Source: Dyadobacter luticola (GTDB taxonomy: Bacteria > Bacteroidota > Bacteroidia > Cytophagales > Spirosomataceae). Taken from it: a DNA stretch of 64,000 bases. The position numbers and the translations under genes are program-made. This document shows, one piece after another, positions 42,408 to 51,060 of this stretch. The notes below the pieces were generated by a model that searched no databases, had not been told where the DNA came from, and worked only from the letters and a program-made list of their open reading frames with translations. The stretch lies in the NCBI RefSeq assembly GCF_005860805.1, contig NZ_VCEJ01000004.1:558001-622000 (forward strand). Reading direction: 5' to 3'. Position 1 is the first letter of the stretch. Every line of letters begins with the position of its first letter.

Positions 42408-43733
42408 TTATTTATCCGCATTCAGCGCCAGCTTGTATGCTTTCAGGCATCGCTCGCGCGCCATCTTGTGATCTACCATGGGTTCCGGATACTGGTCAGT
42501 GCCAAATTCCGGGACCCATTTTTTAATGTATTCCTGCTTTGGGTCGAACCGCTCAGCCTGGGCCGTAGGGTTGAAAATACGGAAGTAGGGAGCGGCGTCG
42601 GTACCCGAGCCTGCCGCCCACTGCCAGCCACCATTATTGGCGGCCAGATCATAATCCAGCAATTTCTCCGCAAAATATGCTTCGCCCAGCCGCCAGTCGA
42701 TCAACAAATGTTTGGATAAAAAGCTGGCAGTGACCATTCTGACGCGGTTGTGCATAAATCCGATCTCATTAAGCTGACGCATACCGGCGTCCACCAGCGG
42801 ATAGCCAGTCTGCCCGTCGCACCATTTTTTAAAATCTTCTTTATCGTAGCGCCACTTAATGTTGTCGTAAGCGCTCCTGAAAGCTTTTCCCCTGCCCACT
42901 TCCGGGAAATTCCATAAAATTTGCTGATAGAAGTCCCGCCAGATCAGTTCATTAAGAAAGACACCACTATGATCTTTGGCTTCCCGCGCAAGCTCCCGGA
43001 TACTGATCGTGCCGAAACGTAAATGCACGCCTAGTCGGCTCGTCGCATTTTCTGCCGGAAAATCGCGCTCTTGGGCATAATGTTTCAATTTTTCGGGTTG
43101 AATGTGATCGGACGGAAAATCATAGTCCGACTCTTCAAAACCCATTTCTTTGATCGTTGGACTTGCAGGGGCGGTCCATTTCAAAAGGTTTTTAATATAC
43201 TTTTTGGTTGGGTAAGACGAAAGATAAAATTCATTGCTCTTCTCCCGCCAGGCGCGGCTGTAAGGTGTAAAAACAGTATACGGCGTCCCCTGACCACTCA
43301 GAATTTCATTTTTTTCAAAAATCACCTGATCCTTGCAGCCTTTAAATGCAGTACCTTTTTCTTTAACGATCCTGAAAATCTTCTTGTCCCGGTCCGTCGC
43401 GTACGGTTCGTAGTCGGTATTGGTATATATCTCCGCAATGTCATATTGGTCACTCAGCTTTTTCCAGACGTCTTCGGGAAAACCGTATTCTACCAGAATA
43501 TCTGCATCATGCGACCGGAGTTCTTTGCGAATGTCTTCAATGTGCTTGTAAATGAAGGTGATACGATCGTCCTTCTTATTCGTGAGATCGTCCAGAATGT
43601 TTTTATCAAAAATAAAAAGCGGAAGCACCGGATATCCCGATTTGAGCGCATAGTAAAGTCCGGCATTATCATCCAGCCTCAGGTCTCTGCGGAACCAGAA
43701 TAGGACGATTTTCTCTTTGATTTTTGAATTCAT
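42408..43733 (-). CDS. phrB: deoxyribodipyrimidine photolyase / cryptochrome family
   Basis: 441-residue class I photolyase-like flavoprotein. The N-terminal antenna domain begins LFWFRRDLRLDDNAGL; the FAD-binding domain has RLGVHLRFGTISIREL, LIWRDFYQQILW, GYPLVDAGMRQLNEIGFMHNRVRM, LSKHLLIDWRLGE, DYDLAANNGGWQW and ACGSGTDAAPYFRIFNP-like sequence (AAGSGTDAAPYFR). These include the residues contacting the lesion and the Trp electron path, so light-driven repair of cyclobutane dimers is likely. Its stop codon directly abuts that of the convergent M16 gene, with no terminator between them. Confidence 0.93.
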   Translation of the reverse strand: MNSKIKEKIVLFWFRRDLRLDDNAGLYYALKSGYPVLPLFIFDKNILDDLTNKKDDRITFIYKHIEDIRKELRSHDADILVEYGFPEDVWKKLSDQYDIAEIYTNTDYEPYATDRDKKIFRIVKEKGTAFKGCKDQVIFEKNEILSGQGTPYTVFTPYSRAWREKSNEFYLSSYPTKKYIKNLLKWTAPASPTIKEMGFEESDYDFPSDHIQPEKLKHYAQERDFPAENATSRLGVHLRFGTISIRELAREAKDHSGVFLNELIWRDFYQQILWNFPEVGRGKAFRSAYDNIKWRYDKEDFKKWCDGQTGYPLVDAGMRQLNEIGFMHNRVRMVTASFLSKHLLIDWRLGEAYFAEKLLDYDLAANNGGWQWAAGSGTDAAPYFRIFNPTAQAERFDPKQEYIKKWVPEFGTDQYPEPMVDHKMARERCLKAYKLALNADK

Positions 43734-43829
43734 GAACGGGGCGTGTTAGTATATTTACCGGCGCATTGCCTTGCTAATGCAGTGCACAAAAATCCGACCA
43801 CAGTTTACATTTTAACTCAGCCGAAGTTC

Positions 43830-44687
43830 ATGAAATTACAATTAATTATCCTGTTCAGCCTCGTGTGCATGACAGTGATGGGCCAAAAAAACACAGATAA
43901 GCAAGAATGGAAGCAGCTTTTTAACGGGAAGAATCTGGACGGCTGGGACATTAAGATCAGAGGATATGACCTGAATGACAACTATAATAACACATTCAGG
44001 GTAGAAGATGGAAAAATGGTGGTGCGGTACGACAAGTACGACGATTTCAAACAGAAATACGGCCACATTTTCTACAAAGGCGATTTTTCGTATTACAGAA
44101 TTTCGGTGGAATACCGGTTTGTAGGCGAGCAGGCGCCGAAAGGAGAAGGCTGGGCCTGGCGTAACAGCGGTATCATGGTGCACGGGCAACCGGCTTCGAC
44201 GATGGGTAAAGACCAGGATTTTCCGGCTTCGATTGAAGTGCAGCTTCTGGGTGGAAATGATAAAGTACGTACAACCTGTAACCTGTGCACGCCTGGAACG
44301 AATGTGGTGATGAATGGAAAACTGATTACCCAACATTGTGTGAACTCCACGTCAAAAACCTATAATGGCGACCAGTGGGTAAAAGCGGAGGTTTTGGTAC
44401 TCGGCGACTCGCTTATTCAGCATTTTGCGAATGGTGAGATGGTGCTGGAATACAACAAACCGCAACTGGGCGGCGGGAATGTAAGCGGCAATGATCCATC
44501 ACTGATGATCGCTGGAAAATTGCTCGATCACGGCTCCATTTCCCTCCAAAGTGAAAGCCACCCCGTAGAATTTCGCAAAGTGGAACTGCTCGATTTAAAA
44601 GGATGCATGGATCCGAAAGCAACGAACTATAAGTCGTATTTCGTGAAGGCGGATAATGCGCAGTGCAGTTATGGGAAGAAGAAATAA
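43830..44687 (+). CDS. DUF1080 (3-keto-disaccharide hydrolase-like) secreted protein
   Basis: 285-residue exported protein of the DUF1080 family, a concanavalin-like beta-sandwich some members of which hydrolyse 3-keto-glycosides. Signal peptide LIILFSLVCMTVMGQ, then WKQLFNGKNLDGWDI, the family's opening, GWAWRNSGIMVHGQP, and SIEVQLLGG. A short C-terminal Cys motif (CMDPKATNYKSYF...C) is a calcium-repeat-like tail seen in several Bacteroidota proteins. The frame is open to 43743, but the ATG at 43830 gives a signal peptide. It fits in pathway terms with the Gfo/Idh and DUF6807 genes at 5-7 kb, though far away. Confidence 0.87.
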   Translation: MKLQLIILFSLVCMTVMGQKNTDKQEWKQLFNGKNLDGWDIKIRGYDLNDNYNNTFRVEDGKMVVRYDKYDDFKQKYGHIFYKGDFSYYRISVEYRFVGEQAPKGEGWAWRNSGIMVHGQPASTMGKDQDFPASIEVQLLGGNDKVRTTCNLCTPGTNVVMNGKLITQHCVNSTSKTYNGDQWVKAEVLVLGDSLIQHFANGEMVLEYNKPQLGGGNVSGNDPSLMIAGKLLDHGSISLQSESHPVEFRKVELLDLKGCMDPKATNYKSYFVKADNAQCSYGKKK

Positions 44688-44702
44688 ATAGCTATAAAGT
44701 TG

Positions 44703-44737
44703 AAAAGGCCCGAAATCTAAACATTTCGGGCCTTTTT
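44703..44737. terminator. bidirectional terminator between the DUF1080 gene and murA
   Basis: Perfect 14-bp stem AAAAGGCCCGAAAT / ATTTCGGGCCTTTT with a 6-base loop. Confidence 0.92.
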
Positions 44738-44753
44738 CATGTATAGCTTTATC

Positions 44754-46061
44754 CTACAATCTCACAATCTCAGCCCCAATCGCATTCAGCCTCGTATCAA
44801 TATTCTGGTACCCCCGGTCGATTTGTTCAATGTTATCGATAATGCTGACGCCTCTTGCTGATAATGCTGCGATGAGCAATGCTACTCCGGCGCGAATGTC
44901 CGGGGATGTCATTCTGATGCCGCGGAGCTGTGTTTCGCGGTTGTGACCGATCACTGTGGCGCGGTGCGGGTCGCAGAGGATGATCTGCGCGCCCATTTCT
45001 ATGAGTTTATCTACGAAGAATAAGCGGCTTTCGAACATTTTCTGGTGGACCAGCACGGTACCTTGTGCCTGCGTGGCAGTTACCAGGATAATGCTCAGCA
45101 AATCTGGCGTAAATCCCGGCCAGGGAGCGTCGGCTACGGAGAGTGTCGAGCCGTCTAGGTAATTTTCGATGCGGTAATGTTCCTGGGCAGGGATAAAGAT
45201 ATCGTCGCCGCGGAATTCCATTTTAATACCCAATCTTTGGAAAACATCAGGGATAATCCCCAGCTGTGGTATTTGGCAATCTTTAATGGTAATTTCAGAT
45301 TGCGTCATTGCAGCCAGACCAATAAAGCTGCCGATCTCGATCATATCCGGCAACATGGTATGTTCTGTCCCCCGCAGCTCGGTTACGCCTTCTACCACAA
45401 GTAAATTAGAAGCGATACCGGAAATTTTCGCACCCATGCGGTTCAGCATTTTACAAAGTTGCTGCAAATAAGGCTCGCAGGCAGCATTATAAATGGTTGT
45501 TGTACCTTCGGCCATTACCGCCGCCATCAGCACATTGGCAGTCCCGGTTACCGAAGCTTCATCCAGCAACATATAGGTGCCTTTCAAATTCGCCGCATCG
45601 ACCCGGTAAAAACCGCCGTCTTCCTCGTCATAACTGAATGTAGCACCCAGTTTTTCAAAACCTAAAAAGTGCGTATCCAGCCTCCTGCGGCCGATTTTAT
45701 CGCCGCCCGGTCTTGGAATTCTTCCCTTGCGAAAACGCGCCAGCATCGGTCCCAGCAACATCACCGAGCCGCGCAAAGCCGCCGCTTTTTGTCTGAAAGA
45801 ATCCGATTCCAGGTAATCCAGATTGATATCGTCCGCTTCAAAACGGATGGAAGTTTCGCTTAAACGGGTGCGACGCACACCCAGATCACCCAAAAGGTTG
45901 ATCAGCTGGTTGACGTCGCGGATATTGGGAATATTATGTATGGTGACAGGTTCCTTGGTAAGCAATACGGCGCAAATGATCTGCAGCGCCTCATTCTTGG
46001 CGCCTTGCGGTACGATTTCGCCCTTAAGACGTCTGTCTCCGGTAATTTTAAATGAAGCCAT
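44754..46061 (-). CDS. murA: UDP-N-acetylglucosamine 1-carboxyvinyltransferase MurA with Asp at the Cys115 position
   Basis: 435-residue enolpyruvyl transferase that carries out the first committed step of peptidoglycan synthesis. Lys22 (QGAKNEA) and the C-terminal RGIRMTSPDIRAGVAL are conserved. The active-site loop reads RPGGDKIGRRRLDTH, so Asp121 replaces the Cys115 of E. coli. In several other bacteria this change makes MurA insensitive to fosfomycin because the drug alkylates that Cys. Preceded by the DUF4290 gene 42 bases upstream on the same strand, a pairing often kept in this phylum. Confidence 0.95.
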   Translation of the reverse strand: MASFKITGDRRLKGEIVPQGAKNEALQIICAVLLTKEPVTIHNIPNIRDVNQLINLLGDLGVRRTRLSETSIRFEADDINLDYLESDSFRQKAAALRGSVMLLGPMLARFRKGRIPRPGGDKIGRRRLDTHFLGFEKLGATFSYDEEDGGFYRVDAANLKGTYMLLDEASVTGTANVLMAAVMAEGTTTIYNAACEPYLQQLCKMLNRMGAKISGIASNLLVVEGVTELRGTEHTMLPDMIEIGSFIGLAAMTQSEITIKDCQIPQLGIIPDVFQRLGIKMEFRGDDIFIPAQEHYRIENYLDGSTLSVADAPWPGFTPDLLSIILVTATQAQGTVLVHQKMFESRLFFVDKLIEMGAQIILCDPHRATVIGHNRETQLRGIRMTSPDIRAGVALLIAALSARGVSIIDNIEQIDRGYQNIDTRLNAIGAEIVRL

Positions 46062-46103
46062 AGATGGTTTTGGGCAAATAAAAAGACTATCAAAACTTGG
46101 GGC

Positions 46104-46838
46104 CTACATTCCCCCTTGTTTCTTGCGGTTGTTACGGTTGTTTCCGTTGTTGTTATTCCGGCCGGAGAATTTGTTGTTTGGCCGGTTGCGGTTAGGATTT
46201 CCCTGATTGTTATTACCGCCTTGACGCTCAGGATTATGGTTGGATTGTGCCTTGAATCCACCGCCTGCGTGGTTGCCGCGGTTGCGTTCCTGGCCGCCAC
46301 TGTTATTACGGTCTTTTGGAGCTGCGTCCACTGGGCCATTTTCGCGGATGTAGTCGATTTCTTCTTTCAGCGCGCCTTTACTTAACTGTTCAAGCTGGCC
46401 GAGAAGCACATTATCTTCCGGATTATCTTTATTCCAGGTATTGAAAAACGAGCGCATCAGGCGGAAAATGTACGATACAAAAGCCAGCCTGTCTTCCGAA
46501 TTTTCTGTTTGTACTGCCTTTTCCAGCAGCAGGTCGATGTTCCGGCCGTAGTGGCGGTACATTAGGTTTTGCTGGTTGTAGCCTACTTTAAGCGGTTTTT
46601 TCCCAAGCGCTTCCGGCGATGGTGGAGGAAACGGACTATCCACATCGAGCTGAAATCCGGAGATAATGTACAGGTCGTCCCACAACTTGTTGGTATAATC
46701 CTGGTTGTCCCTCATGTTCGGGTGAATTTGCCGCATGAGCTCGACCAGAATGTGTGCGTAAAGGTTGCGTTTGGTCTTGTCCTCCATCCTTACGATGTGC
46801 TCGGCAAGTTTTTGTACGTTACTTCCGTATTCTTTCAA
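46104..46838 (-). CDS. DUF4290 protein with Asn/Arg/Gly-rich tail
   Basis: 244-residue protein of the Bacteroidota-specific DUF4290 family. Residues 1 to about 165 form the helical domain (KEYGSNVQKLAEHIVRMED, QIHPNMRDNQDYTNKLWDDL, FNTWNKDNPEDNVLL); the last 80 residues are a low-complexity tail of Asn, Gly, Arg and Gln (NNNNGNNRNNRKKQGG). No ATG fits the front: the frame starts at a TTG (46838) with only TIP and a stop upstream, so it uses TTG or another rare start. The function is unknown; an RNA- or partner-binding role for the tail is a guess. Confidence 0.85.
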   Translation of the reverse strand: MKEYGSNVQKLAEHIVRMEDKTKRNLYAHILVELMRQIHPNMRDNQDYTNKLWDDLYIISGFQLDVDSPFPPPSPEALGKKPLKVGYNQQNLMYRHYGRNIDLLLEKAVQTENSEDRLAFVSYIFRLMRSFFNTWNKDNPEDNVLLGQLEQLSKGALKEEIDYIRENGPVDAAPKDRNNSGGQERNRGNHAGGGFKAQSNHNPERQGGNNNQGNPNRNRPNNKFSGRNNNNGNNRNNRKKQGGM

Positions 46839-46895
46839 GGGAATTGTTTTTTATGTAGTTGACAAAAATAAGAAGTTTTTACCGAAAGAAAATTG

Positions 46896-49874
46896 CTAGC
46901 GAACCCATAATAATCTTCCCTGCAAAGCCGCCGGAGTTTCTGAAAATGTGGAAAAGTGACTTTCATCGGGTACGATTTGATAAATATAAAGCCCTGCCGG
47001 AAGCTCTCCGGGATGCCAGTACCAGGCATTTGTACCAGGTTGGATGCGCATCGTTTTACGCAGAATTTCTGCACCTGTACTATTATATATGTAAAACTGC
47101 GCAGCCGATTCCTGTGACTGGCTTCCCGCTTCGAAGCTAAACTGAAAATGCGAATCCGAGGGATTGGGGGACACTTTCAAAGAAATAAAACCTTTCTCGT
47201 CGGTCACCTGAAAATGGATCTGATAATCAGGGGCGAAGTTTCTCAAAGAATCCCGGGCCTGTAAAGTCAGCAAATAAGTGCCTGCATCCAGCTTTTCGGG
47301 AAAATTAAGTGCTACTTGAATGTGCTCTTTTGATAGATATTTCCAGGTTGCATTTGCGAGCGATAATCGTTTTTCCAGACAACCGGAACATTGTTTTTTT
47401 AGCCAGATAATAATGCTGGTTGTATCAGATTTTGCAATGTTTTGATCCAGTAAATCAATGTCAATGTGCGGCTGGGCAGAAACTGTTTCATTATTTTCAA
47501 TTTCCCGACCATCAAGGGAAGCAATCATTACCGGTGGAATGTGATCTTCAAAACTGGGATCACCTGCAAATGTTGAATCAACATTTGCATCGGAAAACTT
47601 TCCGGGAAAAATGCGGATTGCCGGATCGCCGTGGAGGTTCATTTGCTGGGCGGTGATGCGGTCGTTAATGTCGGGGTTTCGGCTGAAAATCCTTTTGATA
47701 GCTTCTTGCTGGATATTTCCGAAAGGTTGGTGCGTGAATATGCTGTCGGCGAGGACTTCGTAGAAAGTTTCGGTATACTTTTTCAATGCCGTGGAAACAC
47801 CATTAAATGTATGCGCCAGAAACAGTACAGCGCCATTTTCGGGCGTGAAAATCCAGTTGCTGCTGAGGGTTTTGTCTGAATAAAAAATGCTGCCGGAAGC
47901 ACAGCCATTGACGATCACCGCCGGGTATCGCGGATGCATGTTGTATTTCCGTTTCGGATCGCTGGCGTAGCCGATGTCAATGTCCGTCACGTCAATCCCG
48001 GAATGTCCGAAAAGCGTCATCAATGCTGCGCCTTTATTTAAATGTTCCTGAATCGGCAGTTCTTCGACGGGATCGTCAGTTTGTTTCGAAATCGTTTCAA
48101 TATTTACCGCGAGATGTGAACCTGCGAGTTTCCGCTCAAAATCTTTCACATATCCTTTAAATTCAGTCAGCTCATCCCGCGACCTGCCGCCACTTAAATG
48201 CAGAATGTTTCGCCGCCAGGACGCATTCACAGGCTGCGCTTCCAGTGCCTTTACTTTTTGTAAATAATCGTAAACATTCAGCGAAGTCGATGCATTAATC
48301 CGCCCGACCGGTATAATTGGATATGAGTCAGTTGAATCTGATTTTCCGCCTGGTGTCATCGCCAGTGCCACGTCCGAGCCTGGCCAGCCAGCATTCGGTA
48401 CCATATCCACATTTCTCGCATTTGCCATTTTCCGCGCCTTTTGCGGATCAATAGATTTGCCTATCAGAAACACAACCCGCAGTGAGCCAGCCTGATGCAG
48501 CCATGAAATAATGTTCCGTAGTCCCATAGGGCCTGGATCTCCGTAGTTGAACTGATCAAAAACCTCGGAACTGTTGATAACCAGCGGCTTGTAATTTCCA
48601 CCGGCTGGCGAAGCGCGGTAAGTTGCATATTCCGTCACAGGATCTATACCAAAGACTGGCAAATGCATGAATTCGTGTGAAATGATGAGGTAGTCAAAAT
48701 CAGCAGGATTTAGATTTTTGAATTTGACTAAATACATTCTGGCAACATTTAGAAATTCCTTTACTCCTATAACTTTGACAGCTTCCCCCAGCGAAATTCC
48801 CGAATCTGTTTTACCTAATATCTCAGAATTTTGAGGATCGGTAATGTTATAAAAGTCAATTCCATCAGGATTTTCACATTGCCAAAACTGATTTTCAGAA
48901 GCAGGAAATAAAAATGTTTTTTGATCTGAAAAGTCCTTAAACGTAGTTTTCTGAGGATATTTTAGCAATCCGTAAGAAACAGAAACATGGCCACCTTTTT
49001 CTATTGGCACCAATGTAAAAGCCAGATTGCCATCGGCAGGAAAATCCTTAACATTCAACCTGGCCTGCACTTTTACAGACTGATAATCACTGACTGTAAT
49101 GTTGGTAAGTTTCCTTTTTAAATCTTGCGAACTTCCAGTCCAAAGCTCAAATGCATGTTCACCAACTGTATGGCCAGTCAGCATTAGCTCAATTTCAGCT
49201 TCCCCAAAATGTTCAGCCAGCGCACTCTCCATTTTAAATGTGATGGTAAAATGTTCATTTTCCCCAAGCTCTGGCCCCGACCAGCATTCACCTGTATCAT
49301 AATCACTCAGAACTGAACCAATTTCGAAATTGCTGCCCGCGGGGTAAAATGCACCCGGGAGATAATGTGAGTTAAAAAGCTGGAAGGATTCTGTGAAATG
49401 ATAATTGACATTCTTCGACGGAAAACTTGGAGCGGATTGGGTTATTCTTTTTCCAAAACCACCATCGGTGCGCCAAGTCAGGAAGTAAGCCGCCGTATCG
49501 GAGAAGAGGCTGTAATACTTGTGCGGCATTGCCTTGGGCGAGACATACAATGTTGAATCCGCGTTGCCGTCATGCCTTTCTCCGTAAAAAATAATCTGAT
49601 CCCCGGCACCCAGCTTTTTGGAAGATCCGGCATTTACGGTTATCGAAATTTCTTTTCCCCGGCGGAACATTTGTAATGTTCCTGGTAAGATTTCATCGAC
49701 AGGTAAAGCTGCCGATGCCAGTTCATATCCTGAGATTTTATAAAAACCAGTTTTCGCAACCGGAATTTTAAGATAGGTCTGCGCGGGATTGATCCATTCG
49801 TTCCCGAATAATTTTTGCGCAGAAACCGGAAAAGTAATCAGTAATAAAAAAGTGTGTGCAAAGATCCTGTACAT
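46896..49874 (-). CDS. second C25 peptidase, PorU2-like, with T9SS sorting domain
   Basis: 992-residue secreted C25 (gingipain-type) protein distinct from PorU. A signal peptide (AHTFLLLITFPVSAQ) is followed by a PorU-like N-terminal domain (YLKIPVAKTGFYKISGYELASA), the catalytic domain with His624 (LFGHSGIDV) and Cys658 (VNGCASGS), and a C-terminal sorting domain (KVSPNPSDSHFQFSF, GLYIYQIV). The His-Cys spacing is 34 residues, the same as in PorU here. Catalytic residues are intact. Possibly an accessory sortase or a secreted protease; the substrate is unknown. Lies in a minus-strand run with DHFR upstream (35 bases) and DUF4290/murA downstream. Confidence 0.85.
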   Translation of the reverse strand: MYRIFAHTFLLLITFPVSAQKLFGNEWINPAQTYLKIPVAKTGFYKISGYELASAALPVDEILPGTLQMFRRGKEISITVNAGSSKKLGAGDQIIFYGERHDGNADSTLYVSPKAMPHKYYSLFSDTAAYFLTWRTDGGFGKRITQSAPSFPSKNVNYHFTESFQLFNSHYLPGAFYPAGSNFEIGSVLSDYDTGECWSGPELGENEHFTITFKMESALAEHFGEAEIELMLTGHTVGEHAFELWTGSSQDLKRKLTNITVSDYQSVKVQARLNVKDFPADGNLAFTLVPIEKGGHVSVSYGLLKYPQKTTFKDFSDQKTFLFPASENQFWQCENPDGIDFYNITDPQNSEILGKTDSGISLGEAVKVIGVKEFLNVARMYLVKFKNLNPADFDYLIISHEFMHLPVFGIDPVTEYATYRASPAGGNYKPLVINSSEVFDQFNYGDPGPMGLRNIISWLHQAGSLRVVFLIGKSIDPQKARKMANARNVDMVPNAGWPGSDVALAMTPGGKSDSTDSYPIIPVGRINASTSLNVYDYLQKVKALEAQPVNASWRRNILHLSGGRSRDELTEFKGYVKDFERKLAGSHLAVNIETISKQTDDPVEELPIQEHLNKGAALMTLFGHSGIDVTDIDIGYASDPKRKYNMHPRYPAVIVNGCASGSIFYSDKTLSSNWIFTPENGAVLFLAHTFNGVSTALKKYTETFYEVLADSIFTHQPFGNIQQEAIKRIFSRNPDINDRITAQQMNLHGDPAIRIFPGKFSDANVDSTFAGDPSFEDHIPPVMIASLDGREIENNETVSAQPHIDIDLLDQNIAKSDTTSIIIWLKKQCSGCLEKRLSLANATWKYLSKEHIQVALNFPEKLDAGTYLLTLQARDSLRNFAPDYQIHFQVTDEKGFISLKVSPNPSDSHFQFSFEAGSQSQESAAQFYIYNSTGAEILRKTMRIQPGTNAWYWHPGELPAGLYIYQIVPDESHFSTFSETPAALQGRLLWVR

Positions 49875-49909
49875 GGTTTTTTAGTAAAAACACAAGTGCA
49901 GGATTGCTT

Positions 49910-50485
49910 CTAGCGCTGGACTTTCCGGTTATAAACATTCATCGAAAACGCAAATTCGTGTTCGTCGTCGATACCGTGATATTCCGAACTTTCCAGCTCC
50001 CAATCGTTTTGGTCTACCACCGGGAAAAAAGCGTCACCTTCCACCTGTGCGTGGACGATGGTTAAAAAAAGTTTTTGAACAACAGAAAGCATCTGCCCGA
50101 AAACAGAAGCGCCCCCTAATACAAATACTTCCGGTTCATCAGAAAGTAACGCGAGTGCAGCAGAAATATCTTTTGCGTATAAAGTATCAGGTTCCTGCTT
50201 TGCCGGCGGCGAAGAAGTAATCACCACATTCTTATAGGTCGAATGCAGCGCGTCGGGCGCTTCGAAACTTTTTCGTCCCATCAGAAACGGTTTCCCGGCA
50301 GTCACTTTTTTGAAATGCTTCCACTCGTCCGGCAAATGCCAGGGCAGGTGGTCTCCCGAGCCGATTACCCGATTTTCGCTCATCGCAGCGATGATGTATA
50401 GTTGTGTTTTCGGTGCCAAAATATCATTGGTTAAAGTTCTGAATTTAAGATAAAAATGCGCGCCAGAAAATGTCCCACTAGTCAT
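49910..50485 (-). CDS. folA: dihydrofolate reductase
   Basis: DHFR that reduces dihydrofolate with NADPH. The first strand and substrate loop are LYIIAAMSENRVIGSGDHLPWHLPDEW (contains the catalytic acid region), with FLMGRKSFEA (NADPH binding) and FVLGGASVFGQML. The first ATG gives 191 residues with an N-terminal stretch of about 28 residues before the first strand, longer than usual; a TTG start (ILAPKT region) would give a standard length. It diverges from the PadR gene. Confidence 0.94.
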   Translation of the reverse strand: MTSGTFSGAHFYLKFRTLTNDILAPKTQLYIIAAMSENRVIGSGDHLPWHLPDEWKHFKKVTAGKPFLMGRKSFEAPDALHSTYKNVVITSSPPAKQEPDTLYAKDISAALALLSDEPEVFVLGGASVFGQMLSVVQKLFLTIVHAQVEGDAFFPVVDQNDWELESSEYHGIDDEHEFAFSMNVYNRKVQR

Positions 50486-50557
50486 CGACTTATTTTACCG
50501 GCTATCCTTAAAATTTCGCCGCTCCTCCCAAGCGACAAATCTTTTTAACATGGTACC

Positions 50558-50588
50558 TTGCATCGCAAAGTACCTGTGTATACCTTTG
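50558..50588 (+). promoter_or_regulatory. promoter of the PadR-PspC-GIN operon
   Basis: TTG (50558-50560), 20 bases, then TACCTTTG (50581-50588): the best full match to the Bacteroidota -33/-7 promoter in the window. It lies 69 bases before the PadR start. Confidence 0.7.
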
Positions 50589-50656
50589 TATTGTTAGAAA
50601 ATTGCATTCTATCTATTAGCCATGAACTTATTCATTTAATTAACACATGAAAGCAC

Positions 50657-51031
50657 ATGAATATTGAAAATGCCCAAGTGCAGATGCGGAAGGGAATTCT
50701 GGAATTCTGTATCCTGCACATCATATCAAGGGGCGAAGTGTATGCCTCTGATATGTTGGATGAATTGACGTCCGCGCACATCATGGTGGTGGAAGGCACG
50801 TTGTACCCACTTCTTACCAGGTTAAAAAATTCAGGTTGGTTGGACTATAAATGGGTGGAGTCTTCGTCGGGGCCTCCGAGGAAATATTATGTTTTGACGG
50901 ATGAGGGGAAAATATTTCTGGACGCAATGCAGGCTACTTGGTTTGAGCTTGCCGAGTCTGTGCAAACGGTCATTCACCGCACAGAAGAACTGAGCAAAAC
51001 ATCGTCAGCGAACCTTCCGGACCCTAACTGA
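50657..51031 (+). CDS. PadR-family transcriptional regulator
   Basis: 124-residue winged-helix regulator. It reads QMRKGILEFCILHIISRGEVYASDMLDEL, VVEGTLYPLLTRLKNSGWL and PPRKYYVLTDEGK, the canonical PadR wing and recognition helix, with a short C-terminal dimerisation helix. PadR proteins usually repress neighbouring genes; the PspC/GIN genes that follow within 30 bases are the natural target. Confidence 0.93.
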   Translation: MNIENAQVQMRKGILEFCILHIISRGEVYASDMLDELTSAHIMVVEGTLYPLLTRLKNSGWLDYKWVESSSGPPRKYYVLTDEGKIFLDAMQATWFELAESVQTVIHRTEELSKTSSANLPDPN

Positions 51032-51060
51032 TCATTTAGAGACATTCGATTAATCCAATC

